From NCBI RefSeq assembly GCF_000816845.1, contig NZ_CP006877.1:129501-193500 (forward strand): a stretch of 64,000 nt of DNA, given 5' to 3'. The notes under the pieces were generated by a model, which did not search any database, was not told the origin of the DNA, and worked only from the letters and a program-made list of their open reading frames with translations. How positions within the stretch are numbered: position 1 is the stretch's first letter; each line of letters begins with the position of its first letter. This DNA comes from Rhizobium gallicum bv. gallicum R602sp. GTDB lineage: Bacteria; Pseudomonadota; Alphaproteobacteria; Rhizobiales; Rhizobiaceae. A program made the position numbers and the translations under genes. Below, in pieces: positions 8,664-16,733 of the stretch.

Positions 8664-9292
8664 TGCAAGTCCGAGAGCTGGGCTTCCAGAAGGTGGCGCA
8701 GCTTGTAGTGGATGGGCGCGGCGAGATACCGCGCACGGTCCTCGGCGGAAAGCAGCTTGCCGAATGTTGCGAGCATCTCGGGCATCGTCACCTTCTGGCC
8801 TCCGTAAGGCACGTATTCGACGGGCATTCCGGCCTCCGCCACCCCACCGGTGATAACCCGGCAATAGATGCCGGGGCGGCAGGCCTTGGTGTAGCGCTTC
8901 ACGAATTTCGGATCTGCCATCTTTGCGGCGAAAGTCGCGCACGGGATACGCGCCGACGTCGCCTCGAGAACGAGCTCGCCCGTTATCAAGCGATCGCCAA
9001 CTGAAACTACGCGGTTGTCGAGGCCGTCGATCACAAGATTTTCGCCGAACGTGCCGGGCTCGATCGGGCGCCCGAGCTCTCCCGCCCACCAGTCGAGTGT
9101 CAGCGATCCTTCGAGATAAACGGCCTGATCGACACCGCCGTGATGCTTGCGGTTGCAAATGGCGTCGCCGACGAGACCTTCGGAGTCGATGATCACAGCG
9201 CCGTTGACGGCATGCTTGTAGATACCCGTCTTGTATTTCTTGCCGGGCAGCCGCTCGGGATTGGCGGTGCAGACGGCACGTATTTTCATCAT
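8660..9292 (-). CDS. MOSC domain-containing protein (YiiM-like)
   Basis: A 210-residue protein beginning MMKIRAVCTANPERL with a MOSC core: GLVGDAICNRKHHGGVDQAVYLE (about residues 40-62), GTFGENL and CATFAAKM, where the conserved MOSC Cys lies. A short C-terminal helical region follows, as in YiiM. MOSC proteins handle sulfur or molybdenum cofactor groups; YiiM-type proteins reduce N-hydroxylated compounds. It diverges from recR and overlaps a small frame downstream. Confidence 0.9.
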   Translation of the reverse strand: MMKIRAVCTANPERLPGKKYKTGIYKHAVNGAVIIDSEGLVGDAICNRKHHGGVDQAVYLEGSLTLDWWAGELGRPIEPGTFGENLVIDGLDNRVVSVGDRLITGELVLEATSARIPCATFAAKMADPKFVKRYTKACRPGIYCRVITGGVAEAGMPVEYVPYGGQKVTMPEMLATFGKLLSAEDRARYLAAPIHYKLRHLLEAQLSDLQ

Positions 9293-9347
9293 ATGGTCGG
9301 TTCTTTCCGCGATTCCGTTTTGGCAACATATGGGCTAAGAACGGCAC

Positions 9348-9953
9348 ATGACAAAGCGAGTCACCGGCCCCGAAATCGAAAAACTCATCCAGCTTCTGGC
9401 GAAGGTGCCGGGCCTCGGGCCTCGCTCGGCCCGGCGCGCGGCGCTGCACCTGATCAAGAAGAAGGACCAACTGCTCGGCCCGTTGTCGACCGCGATGGGT
9501 GAGGCCTATGACAAGGTGAAGGTCTGCTCGCGCTGCGGCAATGTCGATACCGTCGATCCCTGCACTGTATGCACCGACGAGCGCCGCGACCACTCCGTCA
9601 TCATCGTTGTCGAGGATGTTTCCGACCTCTGGGCATTGGAACGCGCCGCAGCGATGAACGCAGCATATCATGTACTCGGCGGCACGCTTTCGCCGCTCGA
9701 TGGCATCGGGCCGGATGACCTGAACATTCGCGGGCTGATCGATCGCATCGGGGAAGGCGGCATTCGCGAACTCATCATCGCCGTTAACGCGACTGTCGAG
9801 GGCCAGACCACAGCGCACTATATAACGGACCAGCTGACGGGATTGGACGTGAAGATCACGCGGTTGGCGCATGGCGTGCCGGTCGGCGGTGAACTCGACT
9901 ACCTCGACGAAGGCACACTGGCTGCCGCCTTGAGGGCAAGGACTGCGATCTGA
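9348..9953 (+). CDS. recR: Recombination protein RecR
   Basis: RecR works with RecO (and RecF) to load RecA at gaps. The 201-residue protein has the N-terminal helix-hairpin-helix ([19 protein letters not shown]), the four-Cys zinc finger (CSRCG and CTVC, about residues 57-74), a Toprim domain ([15 protein letters not shown]) and the Walker-like C-terminus ending [20 protein letters not shown]. Length and motifs are complete. The downstream transglycosylase starts 9 bases after the stop. Confidence 0.97.
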   Translation: MTKRVTGPEIEKLIQLLAKVPGLGPRSARRAALHLIKKKDQLLGPLSTAMGEAYDKVKVCSRCGNVDTVDPCTVCTDERRDHSVIIVVEDVSDLWALERAAAMNAAYHVLGGTLSPLDGIGPDDLNIRGLIDRIGEGGIRELIIAVNATVEGQTTAHYITDQLTGLDVKITRLAHGVPVGGELDYLDEGTLAAALRARTAI

Positions 9954-9962
9954 GGAGGCAAA

Positions 9963-11339
9963 ATGCGAGACGACACCCCCCTCTACCACTTTGTGACATC
10001 CCCGCTACGGAGGGGGAGATCAGATGGAGCTCGGCGAGGGCGCTTCCTGCCGATCTTCCCCATTGTCGGAGAGACGCCCAGTCGGGGGGAGCGGGGCAGC
10101 ATTTGCCGTTGGGCCATTGCTTTGGTATGTTTTTTCGCTCTCCTCCCTCTTCCTGCGCTTGCCCAGAACAGGCCGGCGGTGGAAAGACAATTCCAGCAAT
10201 GGATCATCAGCGATCTTGGCCCTGATGCGAAGAAGGCCGGCATTTCAGAAAAGACGCTGCAGGCCGCATTCAAGGGTATCGCACTCAACTGGAGTCTTCC
10301 CGATCTTGCACCTCCCGGATTCCCGCCGGCGAAAGAGCGCAAGCAGACGCAGGCGGAGTTTTCCTCGCCCGGTCCGTATTTCAACGAGGACCGGCTGAAG
10401 AAGCTGGCGGCAACCGGACGCGGTTTTGCCTCGCAATATGCCTCGACGCTGAAGCGCATCGAAAAGACCTATGGCGTGCCGGGCGCGATCGTACTGGCGA
10501 TCTGGGGCCGGGAGACGGGTTTCGGCGCGGCGAAGATCCCGAATTCGGCGATCGAGGTTTTGGCGACCAAGGCCTTCATGTCGACTCGCAAGGAAATGTT
10601 CCGGGCCGAGCTGATCGCGGCGCTTCACATTCTCGATGTCGGTGACGTGACACCGGCCGGCTTCAGGAGCTCGTGGGCGGGAGCGCTCGGCCAGCCGCAA
10701 TTCATGCCGACCAGCTATCTGAAATATGCGGTCGACTTCGATGAGGACGGGCACCGCAATATCTGGACGTCCGTACCGGATACACTGGCATCCATAGCCA
10801 ACTATCTCGTTAAGAAAGGCTGGCAGCGAAATCGTGACTGGGGCTTCGAGGTGACGATCCCGGCGGCGGTTTCCTGTGCACAGGAGGGACCGGATATCGC
10901 ACAGCCGCTTTCGCACTGGGCTTCGCTTGGCATCAATCGCAAGTCCGGCAAGGGCTTTCCATCCGGCGAAATGAAGGCTGCGGGTATGATGCTTGTGCCG
11001 GCTGGCCGGGATGGGCCGGAATTCATCGTCACGCCGAACTTCTACATCATCAAGGAATACAACAACTCCGATCTCTACGCGCTCTATATCGGCAACCTCG
11101 CCGACCGGATCGCTTATGGCTCCGGCGCCTTTCAAGGTGCTTGGGGCGATGTCGGCAAAATGCTGCGATCCGATGTGGCGGCAATGCAAAAAGCACTGGA
11201 ACGCCAAGGCTACGACGTCGGCGGATCGGACGGCTTGCCGGGCTACAAGACCCGCCGTTCGATCGGACAGTGGCAGGAAAAAAATGGAATGCAACCGACC
11301 TGTTTTCCCGACGCATCGATGAAGGGCAAGCTGAAGTAA
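9963..11339 (+). CDS. Lytic murein transglycosylase with peptidoglycan-binding domain
   Basis: The enzyme should cleave glycan strands in the periplasm. After a signal-like segment (about residues 48-67, WAIALVCFFALLPLPALA) comes an MltB-type SLT_2 catalytic domain with the glutamate motif IWGRETGFG and SSWAGALGQPQFMPTSYL. A C-terminal peptidoglycan-binding domain follows (MLRSDVAAMQKALERQGYDV). A strong GAGGAGG lies 5 bases before ATG 9963, so translation should start there, yet residues 4-45 are Arg/Pro-rich and are encoded by a RIME-like repeat. The signal peptide thus has an unusual 47-residue N-terminal extension. Confidence 0.88.
   Translation: MRDDTPLYHFVTSPLRRGRSDGARRGRFLPIFPIVGETPSRGERGSICRWAIALVCFFALLPLPALAQNRPAVERQFQQWIISDLGPDAKKAGISEKTLQAAFKGIALNWSLPDLAPPGFPPAKERKQTQAEFSSPGPYFNEDRLKKLAATGRGFASQYASTLKRIEKTYGVPGAIVLAIWGRETGFGAAKIPNSAIEVLATKAFMSTRKEMFRAELIAALHILDVGDVTPAGFRSSWAGALGQPQFMPTSYLKYAVDFDEDGHRNIWTSVPDTLASIANYLVKKGWQRNRDWGFEVTIPAAVSCAQEGPDIAQPLSHWASLGINRKSGKGFPSGEMKAAGMMLVPAGRDGPEFIVTPNFYIIKEYNNSDLYALYIGNLADRIAYGSGAFQGAWGDVGKMLRSDVAAMQKALERQGYDVGGSDGLPGYKTRRSIGQWQEKNGMQPTCFPDASMKGKLK
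9975..10103. repeat. Degenerate RIME-like mosaic repeat inside the transglycosylase 5' end
   Basis: The stretch opens ACCCCCCTCTACC and contains two palindrome-like elements, CATCCCCGCT/GGAGGGGGAGATC (about 9999-10022) and GATCTTCCCC/CGGAGAGACG (about 10052-10078), closing with GTCGGGGGGAGCGGGG. This resembles the RIME1 intergenic mosaic elements of rhizobia, which have two large palindromes in just over 100 bp. Assignment rests on my memory of the family, not on an alignment. No second copy was seen in the window. Confidence 0.45.
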
Positions 11340-11344
11340 CCGTC

Positions 11345-11803
11345 CTATAGGCTACGCTTCAGACCTTCGTGGCTCGCAGTAAAGCCGAGCTTTTCATAGA
11401 AGCGGATGGAATCCGCCCGGGATTTGTCCGAGGTGAGCTGCACGAGCTTGCAGCCGCGCGCACGGCATGTCTCTACCGCCCATTCGATGAATTCAGTCCC
11501 CAGTCCGGTGCCGCGCGCTTCCCTTGCAATCCTTACGCTCTCGATCTGCCCGCGCCACGTGCCGGTGCGCGACAGTCCGGGAATGAATGAGAGCTGCAAA
11601 CAGCCTACGACGTGATGCTTTTGATCCACGGCAACCGCCAGCAGTTGGTTTTTATCCGCGTCGATTGCGGCAAAGGCTGTCTGGTAGCGCCCATCGACGG
11701 GATTGGCGACGACCTCTCTGCCTTGGCCGATATCGTCGTCGGCAAGCAGCCGGATGATGTCGATAAGGTCGCTTTCGCGGGCTTTTCGGAATGTGTGGAT
11801 CAT
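11345..11803 (-). CDS. GNAT-family N-acetyltransferase
   Basis: A 152-residue protein beginning MIHTFRKARESDLIDIIRLL, with the acetyl-CoA-binding motif IAREARGTGLGTEFIEWAVE (R/Q-x-x-G-x-G/A) at about residues 92-112 and the GNAT C-terminus RFYEKLGFTASHEGLKRSL. The acceptor substrate is unknown. It begins 9 bases after the stop of the upstream MFS exporter gene on the same strand, so the two are probably cotranscribed. Confidence 0.88.
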   Translation of the reverse strand: MIHTFRKARESDLIDIIRLLADDDIGQGREVVANPVDGRYQTAFAAIDADKNQLLAVAVDQKHHVVGCLQLSFIPGLSRTGTWRGQIESVRIAREARGTGLGTEFIEWAVETCRARGCKLVQLTSDKSRADSIRFYEKLGFTASHEGLKRSL

Positions 11804-11812
11804 CGCATTGCC

Positions 11813-13444
11813 TCAGTGGTGAAGATCGATCGGCGCCTTGTGGAACACATCGTCGGATGGCGGGATGGTCTGGCGCTCAATCATGCGGTGAACATGCGGC
11901 GCTGCCGTGCCGCGGTGGAGGGCGCGCAGGCGATCGGCGTTTTCCGCATCGGCCTGCGTGCGGCGCTGGTTGTGGCGGATGTACTCCACCCAGGTCGGCG
12001 TGTGATAGGTTTCGGTCCAGGTACCGGGATTTTCGAGGTCGCGCATCAGTGCCCAGTTGCGTGCGCCGTCGCGGATGCGGATGCGCCGCCGTTCACCCAT
12101 CAGCGTCAGGAATTCGGGCAGGTCGCTATCGCCGATCTGATAATCGACCTGAATGACGATCGGCCCGCTGCGGGGCGTGATGTCGAGCCCAAGCGCGGGC
12201 TCGATGAAGCGGTTGAGCGGGTCGAGATTAAGCGAGGCAAAGGCCGGCATCGAGAAGCGAAAGCCGATAACGATACCGATCAGCATCACCGCGGCTGAGC
12301 CATAAAGCGCATTCGAAACGCCGAAGCGATCGGCGGCCACACCCCAAAGCCAGCTGCCGCCAGCAATGCCGCCGAAGGTGACCGTCTGATAAAGCGACAG
12401 CGCCCGGCCGACGACCCAGCGCGGCGTCGAAAGCTGTACGATCGTGTTGAACAGCGAAAGCGCGAGTACCCAGCACGCGCCGGAAACGAGCAGTCCCGCC
12501 GAGGTGAGCACGGCAAGCGGGCTCGACGCGGCAATCACCATGCTGATGGCAAAACCGGCAAAGGCGTAGCGGATGATGGTCTCGCTGCTGAACATCTCGC
12601 GCAGCCGCGCATTGAGCGCCCCGCCGCCGATTGCGCCGATGCCGAAGGAGCCGAGCATGAAGCCGTAGGTCAGTGGCCCGCCGGCGACGAGATCGATTGC
12701 GACAATCGGCAGAAGCGCGAGCACCGAGCTCGCGCCCACGCCGAAGATCAAGCCGCGGATAAGTACCTTTTCAAGGTTGGGCGACATCGAGACATATCGA
12801 AGACCGGCGGAGATCGCACTCCCGAGGCTTTCCCGCGGAAGGCTGGAAGCGGGCAGCGATGGCTTCCAGCGCGTGAGTGCATAGATGAGCGCAAAATAGC
12901 TGACCGTATTCACCATAAAGGCAGCGGCGGCACCCGCCGTCGCGACAATGACGCCGCCGATGGCGGGGCCGACGCTGCGGGTCATGTTGAAGCCCATACT
13001 GTTCAGCGTCACCGCGTTCGGCAGGTCTGCACGCGGCACCATATCGCCGACGGAGGCCTGCCAGGAGGGGTTGTTGAGCGCCGTGCCGCAGCCGATCAGG
13101 AAGGTGAAGAACAGGAGCAGCCAGGGCGTGATCCAGCCGAGCAGGGCACAGGCGGTGAGGATCGTCGAGACTGCAAGCATGAGGAATTGCGCCGTCAGCA
13201 TCACCTGTCGCCGGTCGAAATTGTCGGCGAGCGCGCCCGAGATGAGCGAGAACAGCATTATGGGAAGTGCTGTCGAGGTCTGGACCAGCGCCACCATGTC
13301 CTCGGAAGCGGTGAGGGTCGTCATCATCCACGCTGCCCCTACCGCCTGGATCAACCCGCCGAAATTCGAGGCGAGGCTTGCGAACCAGATTGTGCGGTAG
13401 GTTTCATGCTTCAGCGGCGCCAGCGTTGATGAATTGGATGGCAC
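11813..13444 (-). CDS. MFS exporter of the enterobactin-exporter-like (MFS_3) group, with C-terminal soluble domain
   Basis: A 543-residue protein. Residues 1-410 form a 10-12 helix major facilitator (starting FASLASNFGGLIQAVGAAWMM; motif SGALADNFDRRQVML, the D-R-x-x-R loop). After residue about 420 a soluble tail follows (GPIVIQVDYQIGDSDLPEFL to VHRMIERQTIPP), which looks like the small antibiotic-monooxygenase/ABM-like domain seen in several MFS_3 proteins. The GTG start at 13444 has GGGAGGAAT upstream. Substrate unknown. Confidence 0.85.
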   Translation of the reverse strand: MPSNSSTLAPLKHETYRTIWFASLASNFGGLIQAVGAAWMMTTLTASEDMVALVQTSTALPIMLFSLISGALADNFDRRQVMLTAQFLMLAVSTILTACALLGWITPWLLLFFTFLIGCGTALNNPSWQASVGDMVPRADLPNAVTLNSMGFNMTRSVGPAIGGVIVATAGAAAAFMVNTVSYFALIYALTRWKPSLPASSLPRESLGSAISAGLRYVSMSPNLEKVLIRGLIFGVGASSVLALLPIVAIDLVAGGPLTYGFMLGSFGIGAIGGGALNARLREMFSSETIIRYAFAGFAISMVIAASSPLAVLTSAGLLVSGACWVLALSLFNTIVQLSTPRWVVGRALSLYQTVTFGGIAGGSWLWGVAADRFGVSNALYGSAAVMLIGIVIGFRFSMPAFASLNLDPLNRFIEPALGLDITPRSGPIVIQVDYQIGDSDLPEFLTLMGERRRIRIRDGARNWALMRDLENPGTWTETYHTPTWVEYIRHNQRRTQADAENADRLRALHRGTAAPHVHRMIERQTIPPSDDVFHKAPIDLHH

Positions 13445-13545
13445 GATTCCTCCCGCTTGCTAAATTTCCCTCGGCTCCAATATATGATGAAGCTCGACCG
13501 TGGCTAGGCGCGATTGCGCCTCCGCGGCGCATTTGAGCCCAGAGC

Positions 13546-13574
13546 TTGCAATTTCCTAAAAACAGGCCTATATG
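13546..13574 (+). promoter_or_regulatory. Probable sigma-70-type promoter of the rimP-nusA-infB operon
   Basis: TTGCAA (13546-13551), a 17-base spacer and TATATG (13569-13574) give a good housekeeping promoter about 100 bases before the rimP start. The expected start site is near 13581, so the hairpin at 13601-13631 lies within the transcribed leader. Confidence 0.55.
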
Positions 13575-13600
13575 CCACTCAAATTCTTGATCGTGCGATG

Positions 13601-13631
13601 AAGAGTGGGCCGCAAGGACCCGCTCTTTTTT
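13601..13631 (+). terminator. Terminator-like hairpin in the rimP leader (possible attenuator)
   Basis: AAGAGTGGGCC (13601-13611) pairs with GGACCCGCTCTT (13616-13627; one bulged A, one G-T pair) around a GCAA tetraloop and is followed by six T residues. It lies downstream of the promoter at 13546 and 48 bases upstream of rimP, with no clear second promoter between. It could be an attenuator of the operon or end a short RNA of about 50 nt. Confidence 0.65.
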
Positions 13632-13678
13632 ATTAGCGCGATCGTCTAAATGCATGAAAATTGCGAGGAGCGCATCGC

Positions 13679-14284
13679 TTGTCGGATCCGACGAACGCAG
13701 ACAATGAACTTGAGCCACGGTTGATTACCGAAACCGGGCTGGACCAGCGCCTTGCCGACATCATCGAACCCGTGCTCGTCGGCATGGGCTTCCGCCTGAC
13801 CCGCGTGCGCATGCTCAACCAGAACGGCGCTACGCTGCAGATCATGGCAGAGCGCAACAATGGCACAATGAGCGTCGAAGACTGCGAAGAGGTCTCGATG
13901 GCCATTTCTCCGGTTCTTGATGTGGAAGATCCGATCGATCGGGAGTATCATCTGGAGGTGTCTTCGCCCGGTATCGACCGTCCTATGGTGCGGAAATCCG
14001 ATTTCACCCGTTGGCAAGGGCACCTTGTGAAGTGCGAAACGTCGATCATGATCGGCAACCGCAAGCGCTTTCGCGGAAAGATCATCGAAGCGGACGCGGA
14101 TGGTTTCACGCTCGAACGTGACCAGGTTGCCGATGGCGAAGAGCAGAAGGTCACCATTCCCTTCACGGCGCTTAGCGATGCGAAGCTCATTCTGACCGAC
14201 GATCTGATTCGCGATGCGCTGCGCGCCGATAAGGCCGCGAAAGCGCAGGCAGCGAACCAGAACGAGGCGGGCGACGAAGAATAA
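13679..14284 (+). CDS. rimP: Ribosome maturation factor RimP
   Basis: RimP assists 30S subunit assembly. The protein starts [20 protein letters not shown] and contains [25 protein letters not shown], a [17 protein letters not shown] segment, which is the RimP family signature, and a C-terminal SH3-like domain ([14 protein letters not shown]). I chose TTG 13679 because GAGGAG (13665-13670) stands 8 bases before it and the resulting N-terminus matches rhizobial RimP; a TTG at 13661 would add six residues but precedes that ribosome-binding site. First gene of the rimP-to-infB operon. Confidence 0.93.
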   Translation: MSDPTNADNELEPRLITETGLDQRLADIIEPVLVGMGFRLTRVRMLNQNGATLQIMAERNNGTMSVEDCEEVSMAISPVLDVEDPIDREYHLEVSSPGIDRPMVRKSDFTRWQGHLVKCETSIMIGNRKRFRGKIIEADADGFTLERDQVADGEEQKVTIPFTALSDAKLILTDDLIRDALRADKAAKAQAANQNEAGDEE

Positions 14285-14343
14285 CCGATCAACTACGGCT
14301 CCAGGGACGGGAACCCGCAAGGCCAAGACGGAGAGATAAGACA

Positions 14344-15948
14344 ATGGCAGTTAGTGCGAACCGGCTCGAACTTCTGCAGATCGCAGATGCAGTGGCGCGC
14401 GAAAAGGTCATCGACCGTGAAATCGTGCTTGCCGCGATGGCGGATGCGATCCAGAAGGCGGCGCGCTCCCGTTACGGCACGGAATCGAACATCCGCGCCG
14501 ATATCAATCCGAAGACCGGCGAAATTCGCCTGCAGCGCCTGCTCGAAGTCGTCGACAAGGCAGAAGACTACTCCACGCAGATCCCGTTGGAGCTGGCCCG
14601 CGACCGCAACCCCGACGCAGCGCTTGGCGACTTCATCGCCGATCCGCTGCCGCCGATGGATTTCGGCCGTATTGCCGCCCAGTCGGCCAAGCAGGTCATC
14701 GTCCAGAAGGTTCGCGAAGCCGAGCGTGACCGGCAGTTCGACGAATTCAAGGATCGCGTCGGCGAAATTGTCAACGGTACCGTCAAGCGCGTCGAATATG
14801 GCAACGTCATCGTCGATCTCGGCCGTGGCGAAGGTATCATCCGCCGTGACGAAATGATCCCGCGCGAGAACGTCCGTTACGGCGACCGCGTTCGCGCATA
14901 TGTCTATGACGTCCGCCGCGAACAGCGCGGTCCGCAGATTTTCCTGTCGCGTACGCATCCGCAGTTCATGGTCAAGCTCTTCACCATGGAAGTGCCGGAA
15001 ATCTACGACGGCATCATCCAGGTCCGCTCGGTCGCCCGCGACCCGGGTTCGCGTGCCAAGATCGCTGTCATCTCGAACGATAGCTCGATCGATCCGGTCG
15101 GTGCCTGCGTCGGTATGCGCGGTTCGCGCGTCCAGGCCGTCGTTGGCGAGCTTCAGGGCGAAAAGATCGACATCATTCCCTGGTCGCAGGATCCGGCGAC
15201 CTTCGTCGTCAACGCGTTGCAGCCGGCTGAAGTCGCCAAGGTCGTTCTCGATGAAGATGCAGAACGCATTGAAGTCGTGGTTCCCGACGAGCAGCTTTCG
15301 CTGGCGATCGGCCGTCGTGGTCAAAACGTGCGCCTCGCCTCGCAGCTGACCGGCTGGGATATCGACATCATGACGGAAGCCGAAGAATCCGAGCGCCGTC
15401 AGAAGGAATTCAACGAACGCACCAACCTCTTCATGGATGCGCTCGACGTTGACGAAATGGTCGGCCAGGTTCTGGCTTCCGAAGGCTTTGCCGCCGTTGA
15501 AGAACTCGCCTACGTCGACCTCGACGAAATTTCGTCGATCGACGGGTTCGATGAAGAGACGGCGCAGGAAATCCAGCAGCGTGCTCGCGAATATCTCGAG
15601 AAGCTCGAAGCGGAGATGGACGAGAAGCGCAAGGCGCTCGGCGTTTCCGACGAACTGCGTCAGATCGACGGTATGACCGCCCAGATGATGGTTGCGCTTG
15701 GCGAAGACGGCATCAAGACGCTGGAAGATTTCGCGGGCTGCGCGGCGGACGATCTCGTCGGCTGGACAGAGCGCAAGAACGGCGAAACCAAGAAATTCGA
15801 AGGCCTCTTCTCGAAGTTCGACGTTTCACGTGTCGAGGCCGAGCAGATGGTCGTCCAGGCACGCCTTGCTGCCGGCTGGATTACCGAGGAGGATCTTGCG
15901 AAGGGCGCTGAAGTTGTCGAGGCCGACGCTGCCGAGCAGGAAGCATAA
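14344..15948 (+). CDS. nusA: Transcription termination/antitermination protein NusA
   Basis: NusA binds RNA polymerase and RNA to control pausing and termination. Visible domains: N-terminal polymerase-binding domain (residues 1-125), S1 (GEIVNGTVKRVEYGNVIVDLGR, about 137-200), two KH domains (GACVGMRGSRVQAVVGELQGEKID and LAIGRRGQNVRLASQLTGW, about 255-345) and an acidic C-terminus with two helix-hairpin-helix repeats (QVLASEGFAAVEELA; ALGEDGIKTLEDFA). Length 534 is typical of alphaproteobacteria. The stop (TAATG) overlaps the next start by one base. Confidence 0.97.
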   Translation: MAVSANRLELLQIADAVAREKVIDREIVLAAMADAIQKAARSRYGTESNIRADINPKTGEIRLQRLLEVVDKAEDYSTQIPLELARDRNPDAALGDFIADPLPPMDFGRIAAQSAKQVIVQKVREAERDRQFDEFKDRVGEIVNGTVKRVEYGNVIVDLGRGEGIIRRDEMIPRENVRYGDRVRAYVYDVRREQRGPQIFLSRTHPQFMVKLFTMEVPEIYDGIIQVRSVARDPGSRAKIAVISNDSSIDPVGACVGMRGSRVQAVVGELQGEKIDIIPWSQDPATFVVNALQPAEVAKVVLDEDAERIEVVVPDEQLSLAIGRRGQNVRLASQLTGWDIDIMTEAEESERRQKEFNERTNLFMDALDVDEMVGQVLASEGFAAVEELAYVDLDEISSIDGFDEETAQEIQQRAREYLEKLEAEMDEKRKALGVSDELRQIDGMTAQMMVALGEDGIKTLEDFAGCAADDLVGWTERKNGETKKFEGLFSKFDVSRVEAEQMVVQARLAAGWITEEDLAKGAEVVEADAAEQEA

Positions 15949-16634
15949 TGATCGCGGAGGTGCACGCTTTCCCTGAGGATGATGATCTTGCAGGTTATGA
16001 CGTGAACAGCCGCATGTGCATCGTGACGCGTGAAAGCGGATCGCCGGATGAGTTGATCCGCTTCGTTGCAGCGCCCGACGGGACGGTGATCGCCGATCTG
16101 AAGCGTCAGCTTCCGGGACGCGGCTGCTGGGTCAAGCTAGATCGCGCGTTGGTCGACAAGGCGGTGGCGAAGAAGTCTTTCGCCCGCGCATTGAAGGCGG
16201 ACGTGAAGGCAGCAGCCGATCTCGGTGAAACCGTCGACCGGCTGCTCGCACAGCAGCTGATGCAGATGATGAACATGGCGCGCAAGGCGGGCCAGTTCGT
16301 CAGCGGCTCCTCGAAAGTGGATGCCGCAGTCAGAAGTGGAGCAGCACTCGCCGTGTTCCATTCGACGGATGCGGCCGGCGATGGCGTGAGAAAAATCGAC
16401 CAGGCTCGCAAGGCCTGGCACCTCGGAATGGAAACCGAGGAGAAAATACCTTCCTTCCGGCTCTTCTCGGAGAGCGAAATGGAAGGCGTGATGGGCCAGA
16501 ATGCTTTTATCCATGCCGCAGTGCTTGCAGGGCAGGCAGGTGAGGGTGTAGTGAAGCGCGCAAAGATGCTCGAACAGTACCGCAGTGGCGGTCAATCCCG
16601 GGCACCAGGCGGCGCTGGCCAGCAAAAACAATGA
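15948..16634 (+). CDS. YlxR-family RNA-binding protein with L7Ae-like C-terminal domain
   Basis: The N-terminal part (RMCIVTRESGSPDELIRFVA and LPGRGCWVKLDRALVDKAVAKKSFARAL, about residues 20-85) is the DUF448/YlxR fold with its GRG-x-W/Y-V motif. The second half (LLAQQLMQMMNMARKAGQFVSG, GAALAVFHSTDAAGDGVRKI) resembles an L7Ae-like RNA-binding fold, a fusion found in alphaproteobacteria. It lies between nusA and infB, the conserved place of ylxR. Its role is thought to be in RNA binding or transcription; details are unknown. Confidence 0.9.
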   Translation: MIAEVHAFPEDDDLAGYDVNSRMCIVTRESGSPDELIRFVAAPDGTVIADLKRQLPGRGCWVKLDRALVDKAVAKKSFARALKADVKAAADLGETVDRLLAQQLMQMMNMARKAGQFVSGSSKVDAAVRSGAALAVFHSTDAAGDGVRKIDQARKAWHLGMETEEKIPSFRLFSESEMEGVMGQNAFIHAAVLAGQAGEGVVKRAKMLEQYRSGGQSRAPGGAGQQKQ

Positions 16635-16733
16635 TGCGGCGACCGGCACCGGCCGGCCCATCATTGATCGAAAAGTATTTGAACGATAGGGTTTGATGAC
16701 GTCATCGCTCCCTGTCCGAAGGAACGGGAACGA

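Noticed and set aside
8448..9989. A 513-codon minus frame covering recR and MOSC DNA
   Set aside because: It is antisense to recR and out of frame with MOSC over most of its length; only its last part (8448-8663) is retained as a low-confidence small gene.
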